The position numbers and the translations under genes were made by a program. Below are positions 9,984 to 19,564 of a stretch of DNA of 64,000 nt, in pieces. The notes under the pieces are model-generated. The model saw only the letters and a list, made by a program, of their open reading frames with translations. It did not search any database and had not been told where the DNA came from. The first letter of the stretch is position 1; every line of letters starts with the position of its first letter. Origin of the DNA: Oscillospiraceae bacterium (GTDB taxonomy: Bacteria > Bacillota > Clostridia > Oscillospirales > Oscillospiraceae); the NCBI GenBank assembly GCA_015068425.1, contig SVKK01000008.1:1-64000 (forward strand), written 5' to 3'.

Positions 9984-11408
9984 TTACCAGTTAATGTCAA
10001 AGCTCTCCCCAGCCTCAATTGCAGTCAGGGCCTGCTTCACGCGTTCAACAAAAGCATCCTTCATTCCGAATTCGCAAACACCGTTGACATAGACATTTAC
10101 GCGTCTGGTGCTTCCGGAATAAAGAGCAATTACATCGTCGCTCTTCCCCTCCGTATAGTGATAAGTTACCGTCATAAGGGGCTTTTCATTGGGCTGAGTC
10201 TGAACTCCCAGATAGTCTCCGTCAGCAGCGGCGCTGTTTAAAAGCTGGAAAAGACTGCGGAACAGCGAAATATCCACCGTCTCACCGTTAAGAGCGGCAA
10301 TGGGATTTTTGACATCGCTTCCGTCGATGGTAAAGTCATAAACCTTATCTCCGCTTTCCACAGTGATGCCTGAAACATCCATCAGCAGGGGCGACACAAA
10401 CCAGCGAAGCAGAAGTTTTTCATAGACAATATCCATAAAGGCAGGTCTTTCAATCAAAAAGACAAGACCACTGCCGGCAGCATTTACATAGAAATAAGAC
10501 CCATCCTCAATTGCAGGCAGAAAACGCAGCACATACAGAGCGGATTCGCCCGTGCCGTTTTTATAATCAAATTCCACCTGCATATAGGGCTCGGCAAAAC
10601 CCATAGCGTTTTCCTGTTCAGGAGTCAGACCGTAATACACAATGCTGTCTCCGGTCATGCCGCACAAAGGAGTAAGCATTTCAAGGCCGTAGCTCTGGTC
10701 CAGCTCGTACACTCCGTTGCCCCGAACAATATGGGTGGCAGCGCCGAAGGAACGGGCAAGTTTGCGAACCTCCTCATCGCCGAAGGAGACGGATTCAATC
10801 GTCACGCTCTCTTCCAGAGGGCCGCCGCTGAAGGTAACGTCACCCACTGCGGACAAAGGGCTGGACACTTTAAGTTCAGGCGTCACATAGAAGGAGATAA
10901 GGGATTCTTTCACCATAAGGTAATATTCCGCGGTCTCTCCCGACATCAGGTAAATACCCTCCTGACCGTCCACGGAGAAATAATAATTTCCCGATACCCG
11001 TTCCTGGCTTCCCAACTGAAGGCTCAGTTCCAGACCGTCGGTATAGGTCACATACACCCATGCCTGGCAGGGCGCAAGGCCAAACTCCGCAAGATCTTTT
11101 TTATTGGCATCCACCTTTTGCAGGGCGGAAACCTCGCTGCAAGCGCTTAAAAATTCAATAAATGTTTCAATATCCACAAGCTCGGAAGGAACACCGTCAA
11201 TCATAAAGCCGCCGTTCTGGCTCTTGATGTCGATAGCTCCCGCCTCATGCTCCACATGGATAGCTGCAATTTCCGTGGCAGAGCGGTCGGCAAACACATA
11301 GCTTTCCACCTCGCTGCCGGGGGGATTCAGGATAAGACCAACAAGTGCGGCAAGCAAAACCACCACTATAACGATCTCTGCAATCAGAAGACGAAGCAGT
11401 TTTTTCAT
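9984..11408 (-). CDS. DUF4340 domain-containing protein
   Basis: 474 aa; N-terminal TM then repeated domains with ADRSATEIAAIHVEHEAGAIDI... and LELSLQLGSQERVSGNYYFSVDGQEGIYLM, located directly after the gldG-like gene. Confidence 0.75.
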   Translation of the reverse strand: MKKLLRLLIAEIVIVVVLLAALVGLILNPPGSEVESYVFADRSATEIAAIHVEHEAGAIDIKSQNGGFMIDGVPSELVDIETFIEFLSACSEVSALQKVDANKKDLAEFGLAPCQAWVYVTYTDGLELSLQLGSQERVSGNYYFSVDGQEGIYLMSGETAEYYLMVKESLISFYVTPELKVSSPLSAVGDVTFSGGPLEESVTIESVSFGDEEVRKLARSFGAATHIVRGNGVYELDQSYGLEMLTPLCGMTGDSIVYYGLTPEQENAMGFAEPYMQVEFDYKNGTGESALYVLRFLPAIEDGSYFYVNAAGSGLVFLIERPAFMDIVYEKLLLRWFVSPLLMDVSGITVESGDKVYDFTIDGSDVKNPIAALNGETVDISLFRSLFQLLNSAAADGDYLGVQTQPNEKPLMTVTYHYTEGKSDDVIALYSGSTRRVNVYVNGVCEFGMKDAFVERVKQALTAIEAGESFDINW

Positions 11409-12850
11409 TACTTATACCTCCGATACAGCCATACGCCAATGCCGGCCAACAGAATTCCCAAAGGCAGTATGCCGCCGAGAACAACACCAAGTCTTGTAAC
11501 CTGCGCCGTGGTAATGCCCAGAGTTTTTCCCGCCAGAGATTTGGGCGCGATAACAATGGACTCCTCTTTTTCGGTCATATCACCCAAAAGATTGACCATA
11601 TAGGGGCTGTTGGCCAGAGAAGAATTCTGGATGCAAAGCTCCTCAAGCATTGAGGTGGAGCCGGATACAATAATGGAGGAGCGCTTATCAAGTTCGCCGT
11701 TAACATACACACAGCGGCTGGCAAGCACCATAGCGGGCATGGGACCCCACTTTTCGGCATTCTCCGGGTTGAAATCATCTCCTGCATCTATGGGGCGCAC
11801 ACCCGCAGTTTCCCCGAAGGAAAGCAGAGTTTCCGTATACTGTCCGTCCCGGGAAGCGAAGAGCAGCTCCAGAGGTCTGGACATGGGCATAAGCATAGGC
11901 GCACTGGAATCTATCAGCATATCCTGATAAGTGGTGGACGAATGGTCCGCAACAGGATAGAAGGGCTGATACTGATAGGTACGCTCAGCCTTTGTTTCAA
12001 ATACAATCCCGCTTCCGATAGCAACGCCCCACTCGCCTATGAGAGTTTCGATATTGGGGAGCTGAGTCTGGGAGATGGAGGCGGTATAAAGCAGCGTGCG
12101 TCCATACTCACCGTCATTATACAGATAAGCTTCTATCGTGCGTATATCATCCTCAGACAGGTCGGTCTGGGGCGCCAGCAGCATCAGCGCATCAAAGCCG
12201 GAAAGGTCGTCCGTTGCAAGCACCGCGGTTTCAAGCACATAGTTATTGTTCACAAGCAGCGCGGTGAAATTGCTCATGGATTGCTCGCCGTGGCCGCTGA
12301 TAACGCCGATACGAACTTCCTCATCGCTCAGCACGCTCATTATTGCGCCGGTGACAGCCTCTTCCGCACGGGAAGACTCCACCGTCAGAGAGCCGCTGGC
12401 AGTATATGCATAGTTAAACAGGGATTTAAGGGTAATTTGTTTTACATCGTCCCCGGCGGAAACAATGATGTCACCCTCCGTCAGGCTCAGGTCGGGATGA
12501 CCTGCGGCGTAGCTGGGGTCAGCGGCATAGTCGATATACCGCAAAGTCACGCGGTCACAGTACTGGGGATAGCGATCCATAATATATTTTGCCTGAACCA
12601 GATAGGAGTCTCCGGCGAAGGCTTTTTCCGAAGCCAGCACATCAATTGTCACATTTTTGCTGAGAGAATCAAGCACCGCCTTGGTTTCATCGCCTATCTC
12701 GTAGACAGCATTGGCCGTAAGGTCGATTGCCAGAGGGTATCTGTTGGAGAGAATCAGCGCCACAGCGTTAAGCAGGAACACCGACACGATCAAGAGCACA
12801 ATGATGATGGTAAAGATAAGGCTCATCTTTTTGCCGTTTCTGATTTTCAT
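11408..12850 (-). CDS. GldG family / ABC-type uncharacterized transport protein
   Basis: ORF track start (12922) is probably too far upstream; MKIRNGKKMSLIFTIII start at 12850 follows the permease stop at 12864. TM anchor, ABC_transp_aux-like domain, C-terminal TM. Confidence 0.75.
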   Translation of the reverse strand: MKIRNGKKMSLIFTIIIVLLIVSVFLLNAVALILSNRYPLAIDLTANAVYEIGDETKAVLDSLSKNVTIDVLASEKAFAGDSYLVQAKYIMDRYPQYCDRVTLRYIDYAADPSYAAGHPDLSLTEGDIIVSAGDDVKQITLKSLFNYAYTASGSLTVESSRAEEAVTGAIMSVLSDEEVRIGVISGHGEQSMSNFTALLVNNNYVLETAVLATDDLSGFDALMLLAPQTDLSEDDIRTIEAYLYNDGEYGRTLLYTASISQTQLPNIETLIGEWGVAIGSGIVFETKAERTYQYQPFYPVADHSSTTYQDMLIDSSAPMLMPMSRPLELLFASRDGQYTETLLSFGETAGVRPIDAGDDFNPENAEKWGPMPAMVLASRCVYVNGELDKRSSIIVSGSTSMLEELCIQNSSLANSPYMVNLLGDMTEKEESIVIAPKSLAGKTLGITTAQVTRLGVVLGGILPLGILLAGIGVWLYRRYK

Positions 12851-12863
12851 GCCGCCACCTCCA

Positions 12864-13568
12864 TCAGCTCCAGCGGCGCTTTTCAAGCACCGCCGCGGTA
12901 AGCAAAACGAACATAGCCGCAATGCTCAGGAAAAACAGCACATTGGAAAAATCAATTATTCCGATGGTAAAGCCGTTATAGCGTCCGTTGAAGGACATAT
13001 AGGAGAAAATCTTCTGGAAAAGCTCTCCGGTCACCACATAGATAAGCGCGTCCACCAAAACCAGGAAAAGGCTCACCGCGAAGCCGGAAACCGCGGCAAT
13101 GACCTGACTTTCCGTAATGGAGGAAAGGAACATACAAATCGCGATCAAAGCAGCACCCAACAGAATAAGTCCTATAATGTTGCCGATTATAACGGGCCAA
13201 TCTGGAGTTCCGTAAACAGAAAGCACCACCGCCATAAGCAAAGAGGCGGAAATGGCCACAAGATAAACACACAGCGCGGAGAAATATTTTCCCAGTACTA
13301 TTCCTATTCTGGAAACAGGTGCGGTGAGGAGCAGCTGGTCGGTTCTTGCCCGCTTATCCTCGCTCATCAGGCGCATGGTGAGAATGGGTACCAAAAACAG
13401 CACAACAGAAAAAAGCTGATTGAAAAGGGCAGACATATCCGTTGTGTTGTTGTAGAGATTATAGGTGAAGAAATAATAGGCGGTGAAGAAATACATTACC
13501 GCGATGAATACATATCCAAGGGGAGACTGGAAATAGGCGCGAACCTCGCGCTTAAAAACAGCTGTCAC
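12864..13568 (-). CDS. ABC-2 type permease (GldF-like)
   Basis: 234 aa; FKREVRAYFQSPLGYVFIAVMYFFTAYYFF, RLMSEDKRARTDQLLLTAPVS. Confidence 0.9.
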   Translation of the reverse strand: MTAVFKREVRAYFQSPLGYVFIAVMYFFTAYYFFTYNLYNNTTDMSALFNQLFSVVLFLVPILTMRLMSEDKRARTDQLLLTAPVSRIGIVLGKYFSALCVYLVAISASLLMAVVLSVYGTPDWPVIIGNIIGLILLGAALIAICMFLSSITESQVIAAVSGFAVSLFLVLVDALIYVVTGELFQKIFSYMSFNGRYNGFTIGIIDFSNVLFFLSIAAMFVLLTAAVLEKRRWS

Positions 13569-14545
13569 TTCTCCTCGCCCCCTTTCTGTTCTCCATGGGT
13601 ATCGCCAATCAAATGGAGGAAAACATCCTCCAGAGAAAGTTCATTGTTATATGTGCACAGCAAGGGCAAATCCGCTTTGGCAAGGCAGCGGAAAACATCT
13701 GCCCGAATATCGGTGTTGGGTTCACCGTCTATCCGATAGTCATAGGCGCCGGGTTCTTTCTCGCTGAGGCAGGTAACCTTCAGCACACCGGGCGTTGCTT
13801 TCAGCACTTCTGTCACCTTTTCGCTCTCTCCTAAAATTCGCACCACCATTCTGTGAGTGGCAAGAATCATGCGGGAAAGGCTTTCGGGGGTATCGTCCGC
13901 TATAACTTTTCCCCCGTGAATTACGATCACTCGGTCGCAAATGGCCTGAATTTCACTCAGAATATGGGAAGACACGATAACCGTGCTTGATTTGCCCGCA
14001 GAGCGAATAAGCTCGCGGATCTCAATGATCTGAGAGGGGTCCAGACCTACGGTAGGCTCGTCCAGAACAAGAACCTTGGGACTGCCTACAAGCGCCTGGG
14101 CAAAGCCCACGCGCTGTTTATAACCCTTGGAAAGATTGCGGATCATTCTGCCCCGAACATGGCTCAGACCCACCCGCTGGCAGATTGCATCCAGATGCTC
14201 CCCGCGCTCTTTTTTGTTCTTTGTGACCCCTTTCAGGTCGCAGCAGAACTCCAGATATTCATTCACCCTCATCTCGGGGTAAAAAGCAAACAGCTCGGGC
14301 AGATATCCTATGTTGCGCTTTGCCGCGTTGGCATCGGCAAGGATATCGTGTCCGTCTATCTTTACGCTGCCGGAGGTGGCACTCAGATAACCGGTCAGAA
14401 TATTCATAGTGGTGGATTTGCCTACGCCGTTAAGACCCAGCAAACCGACAACTTCACCTTCACGGATAGAAAAGCTGATATCCGAAAGAACTTCCTTTTC
14501 TCCGTAATATTTCACAAGATGCTCCACTTTAACCAAGCTTCTCAT
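13565..14545 (-). CDS. ABC transporter ATP-binding protein (GldA/NatA-like)
   Basis: 326 aa; Walker A GLNGVGKSTT, signature LSKGYKQRVGFAQAL, VLVLDEPTVGLDP. Confidence 0.95.
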   Translation of the reverse strand: MRSLVKVEHLVKYYGEKEVLSDISFSIREGEVVGLLGLNGVGKSTTMNILTGYLSATSGSVKIDGHDILADANAAKRNIGYLPELFAFYPEMRVNEYLEFCCDLKGVTKNKKERGEHLDAICQRVGLSHVRGRMIRNLSKGYKQRVGFAQALVGSPKVLVLDEPTVGLDPSQIIEIRELIRSAGKSSTVIVSSHILSEIQAICDRVIVIHGGKVIADDTPESLSRMILATHRMVVRILGESEKVTEVLKATPGVLKVTCLSEKEPGAYDYRIDGEPNTDIRADVFRCLAKADLPLLCTYNNELSLEDVFLHLIGDTHGEQKGGEEK

Positions 14546-14612
14546 GCTCCTTTTTTATGTTTTTGCTCAGTATGCATCATTTCAAGAAAAAGTGCAAGTT
14601 ATTATATCTCTA

Positions 14613-15539
14613 TTAGGAGTTTTTCCCGCTGACAGCCAATATTTTGCCCTTGCCCCGGAGAAGAATTTCCTCTCCGGCATTGAGAAACGCTCCGGCGCCG
14701 GGCGCAAGAACACAGCAATTCCCATCCTGAAAGGCGCTTACTTCGCCTTCCGTGCAAAGCAGGTGGCAGAAACTGTCCTCAGGAGCTGTAAATTCGCTGT
14801 CCTTTTCCACAGTTAGTTCCCTAAGGGTGAAATATGGGCAGTCGGCAATAATTCCCTCCGCCTCATTTTTCCCCAAAGGAGCGGTGTCCACATAAGAGAG
14901 CACAGAAACCGCAAGCGCATCCTCAATATGGAGCTGACGGGGCTTTCCGTCCGCACCAAGGCGGCCGTAATCATACACCCGGTAAGTCAGATTGGAGCTT
15001 TGCTGTACCTCATAAATCAGGCAGCCGGCCCCTATGGCGTGGAGAGTTCCTGCCGGTATATAGTAACTCTCCCCCGCCTTGACCGGTACCCACCGAAGAA
15101 TCTGCTCAACAGTGTTTTCGGAAATATGCCGTTTAAATTCCTCCCGGCTGATCGGCTCCTTCACGCCGAGATAAATACCCGCTCCCGGCTGGGCATCCAG
15201 TATATGCCAAAGCTCCGTTTTGCCCCGCTGCCCCATTTTGGCAGCATATGCATCATCGGGATGCACCTGCACGGACAAGGCTTTTTGAGCATCGATAAGC
15301 TTGACCAATATGGGCGTCTCTCCGCTTTCCGCAACGCAGCTTCCTCCTGCACCGGGATTGTTTTCCAGATAACAGCGCAGGCTTTCCTCTCTGCCTTTCA
15401 GCAGAGTAAGTCCGTCAGGATGGGTGGAAAGCTCCCAGCTTTCAGCCACCACAGCGCCTTCTCCGGCTTTTCCGAAGCGCTCTTTCAAAAGAGTGCCGCC
15501 CCATATGTAGTCTTTACTTATCGGCTCCAGCAAAAACAT
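14613..15539 (-). CDS. manA: Type I mannose-6-phosphate isomerase
   Basis: 308 aa; DYIWGGTLLKERFGK, VQVHPDDAYA, GKTELWHIL, YIPAGTLHAIGAGCLIYEVQQSSNLTYRVYDYGR. Confidence 0.9.
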   Translation of the reverse strand: MFLLEPISKDYIWGGTLLKERFGKAGEGAVVAESWELSTHPDGLTLLKGREESLRCYLENNPGAGGSCVAESGETPILVKLIDAQKALSVQVHPDDAYAAKMGQRGKTELWHILDAQPGAGIYLGVKEPISREEFKRHISENTVEQILRWVPVKAGESYYIPAGTLHAIGAGCLIYEVQQSSNLTYRVYDYGRLGADGKPRQLHIEDALAVSVLSYVDTAPLGKNEAEGIIADCPYFTLRELTVEKDSEFTAPEDSFCHLLCTEGEVSAFQDGNCCVLAPGAGAFLNAGEEILLRGKGKILAVSGKNS

Positions 15540-15541
15540 AT

Positions 15542-16447
15542 TTATCCTCCGATTTGTATCTCAAGTCCCATATTTGCTCCTATGGCTATCATATCTTCCA
15601 ATTCCCCCGCCTGCATATTGGGAACGGATTCCATAGGGTAGTCCAAATCCAGTTTTTCATATTTTCCGCGCCCCAGACTGTGATAAGGAAGCAGCACATG
15701 CTTTTTAAGCCCCAGAGAAGCGGAAAAAGCCAGGCAGCGGCGCAGAACTTCCCTATCATCGTTAAAGCCCGGTATCACCGGTGTTCTCAAGGTGATATTC
15801 GCCCCTTTTTCCATCAGGAAGCGGATATTGCTTTCGATCACGGCAGCGTCCGCGCCCGTTGCTTTTTTCAAAGCTTCCGGATCGGGATGCTTATAATCCA
15901 CATAAAAGCCATCGGCATACCTTGCGGCTTCTTCCAAAACCGCCTCAGGCACAAAGGCGGTTGTCTCCAGCCACGAAGATAAGCCCCGCTCCGCGGCCAT
16001 TTTCAGCAGAGCAAGCGCCGATGGCTGCATCAGCGGTTCACCGCCGGACAATGTCAGACCGCCGCCGGTGGATTCATAATAGGCACGGTCGCGCTCTGCC
16101 ACATCCAGAATATCTCTCAGCGCCATCTCCCTGCCCGACATTGCGTTTGCCCCCACAGGGCAAATATCCACACATTTTCCGCATCCGCGGCACGCGAGCC
16201 TATCCACCGCCACTTTACCTCCGCTAAGGGAAAGGGCGGCATTTGGGCACAAGCTGACGCAAGCGCCGCAGCCAAGGCAAAGCTTTCCGTTATGGAGCAA
16301 AACGGGTCTTATGGGACGGGTCTCGGGATTGCAGCACCAGAAGCACCGCAGGGGACAGCCCTGCAGAAATACCACAGTTCGAAGACCCGGCCCATCATGG
16401 ATAGCGCTTCGCTCTACCTCGGTTACTATCAGTCTCTGATTATCCAT
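15542..16447 (-). CDS. Glycyl-radical enzyme activating protein (radical SAM with two ferredoxin clusters)
   Basis: 301 aa; GCPLRCFWC (CX3CX2C), CLGCGACVSLCP and CRGCGKCVDICP. Confidence 0.95.
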   Translation of the reverse strand: MDNQRLIVTEVERSAIHDGPGLRTVVFLQGCPLRCFWCCNPETRPIRPVLLHNGKLCLGCGACVSLCPNAALSLSGGKVAVDRLACRGCGKCVDICPVGANAMSGREMALRDILDVAERDRAYYESTGGGLTLSGGEPLMQPSALALLKMAAERGLSSWLETTAFVPEAVLEEAARYADGFYVDYKHPDPEALKKATGADAAVIESNIRFLMEKGANITLRTPVIPGFNDDREVLRRCLAFSASLGLKKHVLLPYHSLGRGKYEKLDLDYPMESVPNMQAGELEDMIAIGANMGLEIQIGG

Positions 16448-18710
16448 ACAGCACCCTGCTCATAAGCTCCTGCTGAATATCGGATTCAAGGTTTACAAAC
16501 ACTGCGGAGAAGCCGGAAACACGAACGATCAAATCCCGATACTCATCGGGACGCTCCACCGCGGCCTCAAGCACGCCACGGTCCACAACGGTGACCATCA
16601 GGTGGCAGCCGCCCCGGTCAAAGTAAACCCGGAACATCTGCTTTATAAGCTCACGGCGACCGTTAAAGAAGTCCGGAGTGAATTTAATATTCTGCACGCT
16701 TCCGCCATGAAGAGCTGCGTCAAAGCGGGAGAGTGAATTGAGCATGGCGGTGGGACCGTTCTGGTTTGCGCCACCCTGAGGGTTATTGGCGGGGTTCATA
16801 AACTGACCGTCCCGGCGTCCGTCATAGGAAGCTGATGTTTTTCTTCCCCACTCGGTGTTGAGCTGGTTATTGCTTATGACGATCAGGTAATACTGCATTC
16901 CGGCTTCAATGCCGCGGTCGCGGACTCCGTTGGCCACGAAGCGGAACACTCTGTCCGCCATATCGTCGGCACAAGGATCGTCGTTGCCGTATTTGGGGCA
17001 CTCCCAGAGCTGACGGCGGAGCCATTCCTGCCCCGCAAAATTCTCCTTGGCCGCGTCACGCAGCTGCGGCAGGGAAACTATTTTCCGCTCATAAACCAGC
17101 TGCTCAATGGCGGTGAGAGAATCGGAAACATTGATATTGCCATAGGTTTCGTTGGTGCCGCCCAGATAGCGGATGCCTCCGTCCAGCACAGCCAGCCCGC
17201 GTCCCAGACAGTCCTCCATAAGGATGCTGGTAAACAGGAAGGAGACCTCCTGATTCATAATTTCATAAGAACGGGTCTGGGCAGCCACGGAAAGATCCAG
17301 ATAATGCTCCACGAGGCGTCGATACTGGTCAAAAAGTGCCTCAAAGCTATCCAGCTTTTCCGCAGGCAGAAGCTCAACTCCGTCGCTCTTATCAATTCCG
17401 TCCTTGGGGTCAATGCCGCCGTTAATTGCCATCTGAAGTATCTTCAGCAGATTGATGCAGGTATTGGGTGTGCCCGTGCTCTGTCCCTGAATAACAAACT
17501 CCCCACAGCCGAAGGGCACATACTGCTCCGCCGTCTTCTCGTCCACGCGCATAGCGTGCATAACGGCGGGGATGTTCACATCGTCATTATAGAGAGTGGG
17601 ATATGTAGCGCCCTTTCCGATGGTATCCAAGGCGGCGTCCATTATGTCCTCAGGGGTGTTTTTGTCGAAACGCAGAGTGAACTGAGGCTCAACATAGCGG
17701 CACTCGCTTGCCACCTTCATGGCGATGCGGGTGAATGTATCCGCCGCCTCGCTGTCGCGTCTGCCCCGTCCGCCCACGATGATTCTTCCGTTAACGGTTG
17801 TTCTGCGGTTTTCTATCATTGTCCAGAGGGATTTGAGGAGACGGAATGCCTCCGCCTCGTCTATTCGTCCCTCATCAAGATCCTTCTGCAGGAAGGGACC
17901 CAGAACATCATCCATACGTCCGTAATTGATGACTCCCGCAAGAAGGGCATAGAGCCAGAAAAGCTGAAGAGCCTCAAAAAAGGTTTCGGGACGGTCATTT
18001 TTGATTTTTCCAAGGGCATGAATCATACGCTGCAGATCCCTGCGGCGCTGCTCTCCTGCCCCATTGAGCAGGGCTGCGGCCTTATCCGCAAGGGCATCGG
18101 CGCAGTCCCCGAAAAGGTCAAGGCAGCTCAGGCAGGCGCGATAAAATGGCTTATCACCCTTCTGCTCCTGCAAAGAGTGAATCCTGCTGCGTATTCCACC
18201 TATTCCAAGATCCATCAGGCTGCGGTAATCCAGCATCATGCCGGAAAGGCGGGCAGTGGCGATGAGAGGATAGTCGCAGTCAATAAACATACCAACGATA
18301 TCATCCTTCAGCGCGTCCTTGCAGTACTTGGTTTTGACATCGTGGTCAAGCCAATAGCTATAAAGGGCGTCAACCCTGTAATGCTCCTCTTCCGGTATCT
18401 GCTGCTTGAATTTTGTCAGCTTATTGAACACACAGTAATGTCCCACACCGCCCACAGATGTTACGCAGCCAAAGCCAATAGGGAGAAAATCCAGACGGCC
18501 AGCAAACAGGTCTTCCTCCTGAATAGAGCGGAAGAGTTTGGGATAGAGCACCCTTAGACAGGCGATTTCCCTTTCCTCCTTGCTTTTCCCGCTGTTTTTA
18601 TGAGCTTCGGTATAACGTTCCATCAGGGAAAGCTGCTCCATAGGCGGCAACTCGGGAGGGATTTTAATGCTGACCTCTACGTTTTGAGCAGTTTCGGCAT
18701 GGAAAGCCAT
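16440..18710 (-). CDS. Glycyl radical enzyme (PFL-like family, function unknown)
   Basis: 756 aa; thiyl-cysteine/Glu loop VPFGCGEFVIQGQ (Cys codon 17505-17507, Glu codon 17499-17501), C-terminal glycyl motif RVSGFSAVFVN (Gly codon 16512-16514); overlaps its activase start by 8 bp. Confidence 0.93.
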   Translation of the reverse strand: MAFHAETAQNVEVSIKIPPELPPMEQLSLMERYTEAHKNSGKSKEEREIACLRVLYPKLFRSIQEEDLFAGRLDFLPIGFGCVTSVGGVGHYCVFNKLTKFKQQIPEEEHYRVDALYSYWLDHDVKTKYCKDALKDDIVGMFIDCDYPLIATARLSGMMLDYRSLMDLGIGGIRSRIHSLQEQKGDKPFYRACLSCLDLFGDCADALADKAAALLNGAGEQRRRDLQRMIHALGKIKNDRPETFFEALQLFWLYALLAGVINYGRMDDVLGPFLQKDLDEGRIDEAEAFRLLKSLWTMIENRRTTVNGRIIVGGRGRRDSEAADTFTRIAMKVASECRYVEPQFTLRFDKNTPEDIMDAALDTIGKGATYPTLYNDDVNIPAVMHAMRVDEKTAEQYVPFGCGEFVIQGQSTGTPNTCINLLKILQMAINGGIDPKDGIDKSDGVELLPAEKLDSFEALFDQYRRLVEHYLDLSVAAQTRSYEIMNQEVSFLFTSILMEDCLGRGLAVLDGGIRYLGGTNETYGNINVSDSLTAIEQLVYERKIVSLPQLRDAAKENFAGQEWLRRQLWECPKYGNDDPCADDMADRVFRFVANGVRDRGIEAGMQYYLIVISNNQLNTEWGRKTSASYDGRRDGQFMNPANNPQGGANQNGPTAMLNSLSRFDAALHGGSVQNIKFTPDFFNGRRELIKQMFRVYFDRGGCHLMVTVVDRGVLEAAVERPDEYRDLIVRVSGFSAVFVNLESDIQQELMSRVLYG

Positions 18711-18712
18711 AA

Positions 18713-19462
18713 TCAGTGTGCACTCCTTTCAGCATCGCGCCAATTGGTTTTATAGCAGCCCATCAGATCAGTAAATCTCTTGGTGATCAGGTGGGGGCGG
18801 GTGATGGCGCTTCCCACCACAACAGAATGCGCGCCAAGATAAAGACACTTGATCGCATCCTCGGGAGAGTAGATGTGACCCTCCATAATCATATATACCT
18901 TATCGCCGAAATCACGGCACATACGGGCGAATTCACGCAGGTTGGGTTCTTCAATATGCTTGGTCTGCTCGGTGTATCCGTAAAGAGTGGGGCCTACAAT
19001 GTCGGCACCAAGTTCCACCGCTCTGGCAGCCTCTTCATAGGTGGATACATCCGCAAAGAACATAGCGTCGGGGAATTCCTTCATAGCCTGGGGCAGCAGC
19101 TCCCACGCGGGTCGACCCTCCGCAGTTATCTGATCGGTGCAGTCCAGAGCAATTATCTCCGCGCCCGCTTCATAGACCTCACGGACAGCCTCCATGGTTG
19201 GAGTGATGAACACATCCGTGCCGGCCTTCCACTGTTTATAAAGACCGATAACAGGCAAATCCACAACTTTCTTGATATCGCGAATCTGCTCGGGAGAATT
19301 TGCGCGAATGCCAACCGCGCCGCCCCAAACAGCTGCCTCTGCCATTTTTACGTGCATATCGGGGGTAGAAATGGGATCATCATGCTGCACCTGGCAGGAC
19401 ACGATCAAACCATTTTTGAAAGACTCTAATATTGCTTTTTTTCTGGGATCATTGGTTTTCAT
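18713..19462 (-). CDS. NanE-like putative N-acetylmannosamine-6-phosphate 2-epimerase
   Basis: 249 aa; GLIVSCQ, AVGIRAN, PVIGLYKQ, IIALDCTDQ, DVSTYEEA, AHSVVVGSAITRP. Confidence 0.85.
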   Translation of the reverse strand: MKTNDPRKKAILESFKNGLIVSCQVQHDDPISTPDMHVKMAEAAVWGGAVGIRANSPEQIRDIKKVVDLPVIGLYKQWKAGTDVFITPTMEAVREVYEAGAEIIALDCTDQITAEGRPAWELLPQAMKEFPDAMFFADVSTYEEAARAVELGADIVGPTLYGYTEQTKHIEEPNLREFARMCRDFGDKVYMIMEGHIYSPEDAIKCLYLGAHSVVVGSAITRPHLITKRFTDLMGCYKTNWRDAERSAH

Positions 19463-19525
19463 GGGGACTGACTCCTCCCTTTTTTATTTATCGATTTAAT
19501 TTCATACTAAATTACATTTTTGCAA

Positions 19526-19554
19526 AGCTGCCCATGCCGAAGCATGGACAGCCT
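19526..19554 (-). terminator. Hairpin between the DeoR gene and nanE-like gene
   Basis: agctgcccatgc-cgaa-gcatggacagcct stem; U-tract stronger on the + strand, so assignment is uncertain. Confidence 0.4.
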
Positions 19555-19564
19555 TATTTTTCTC

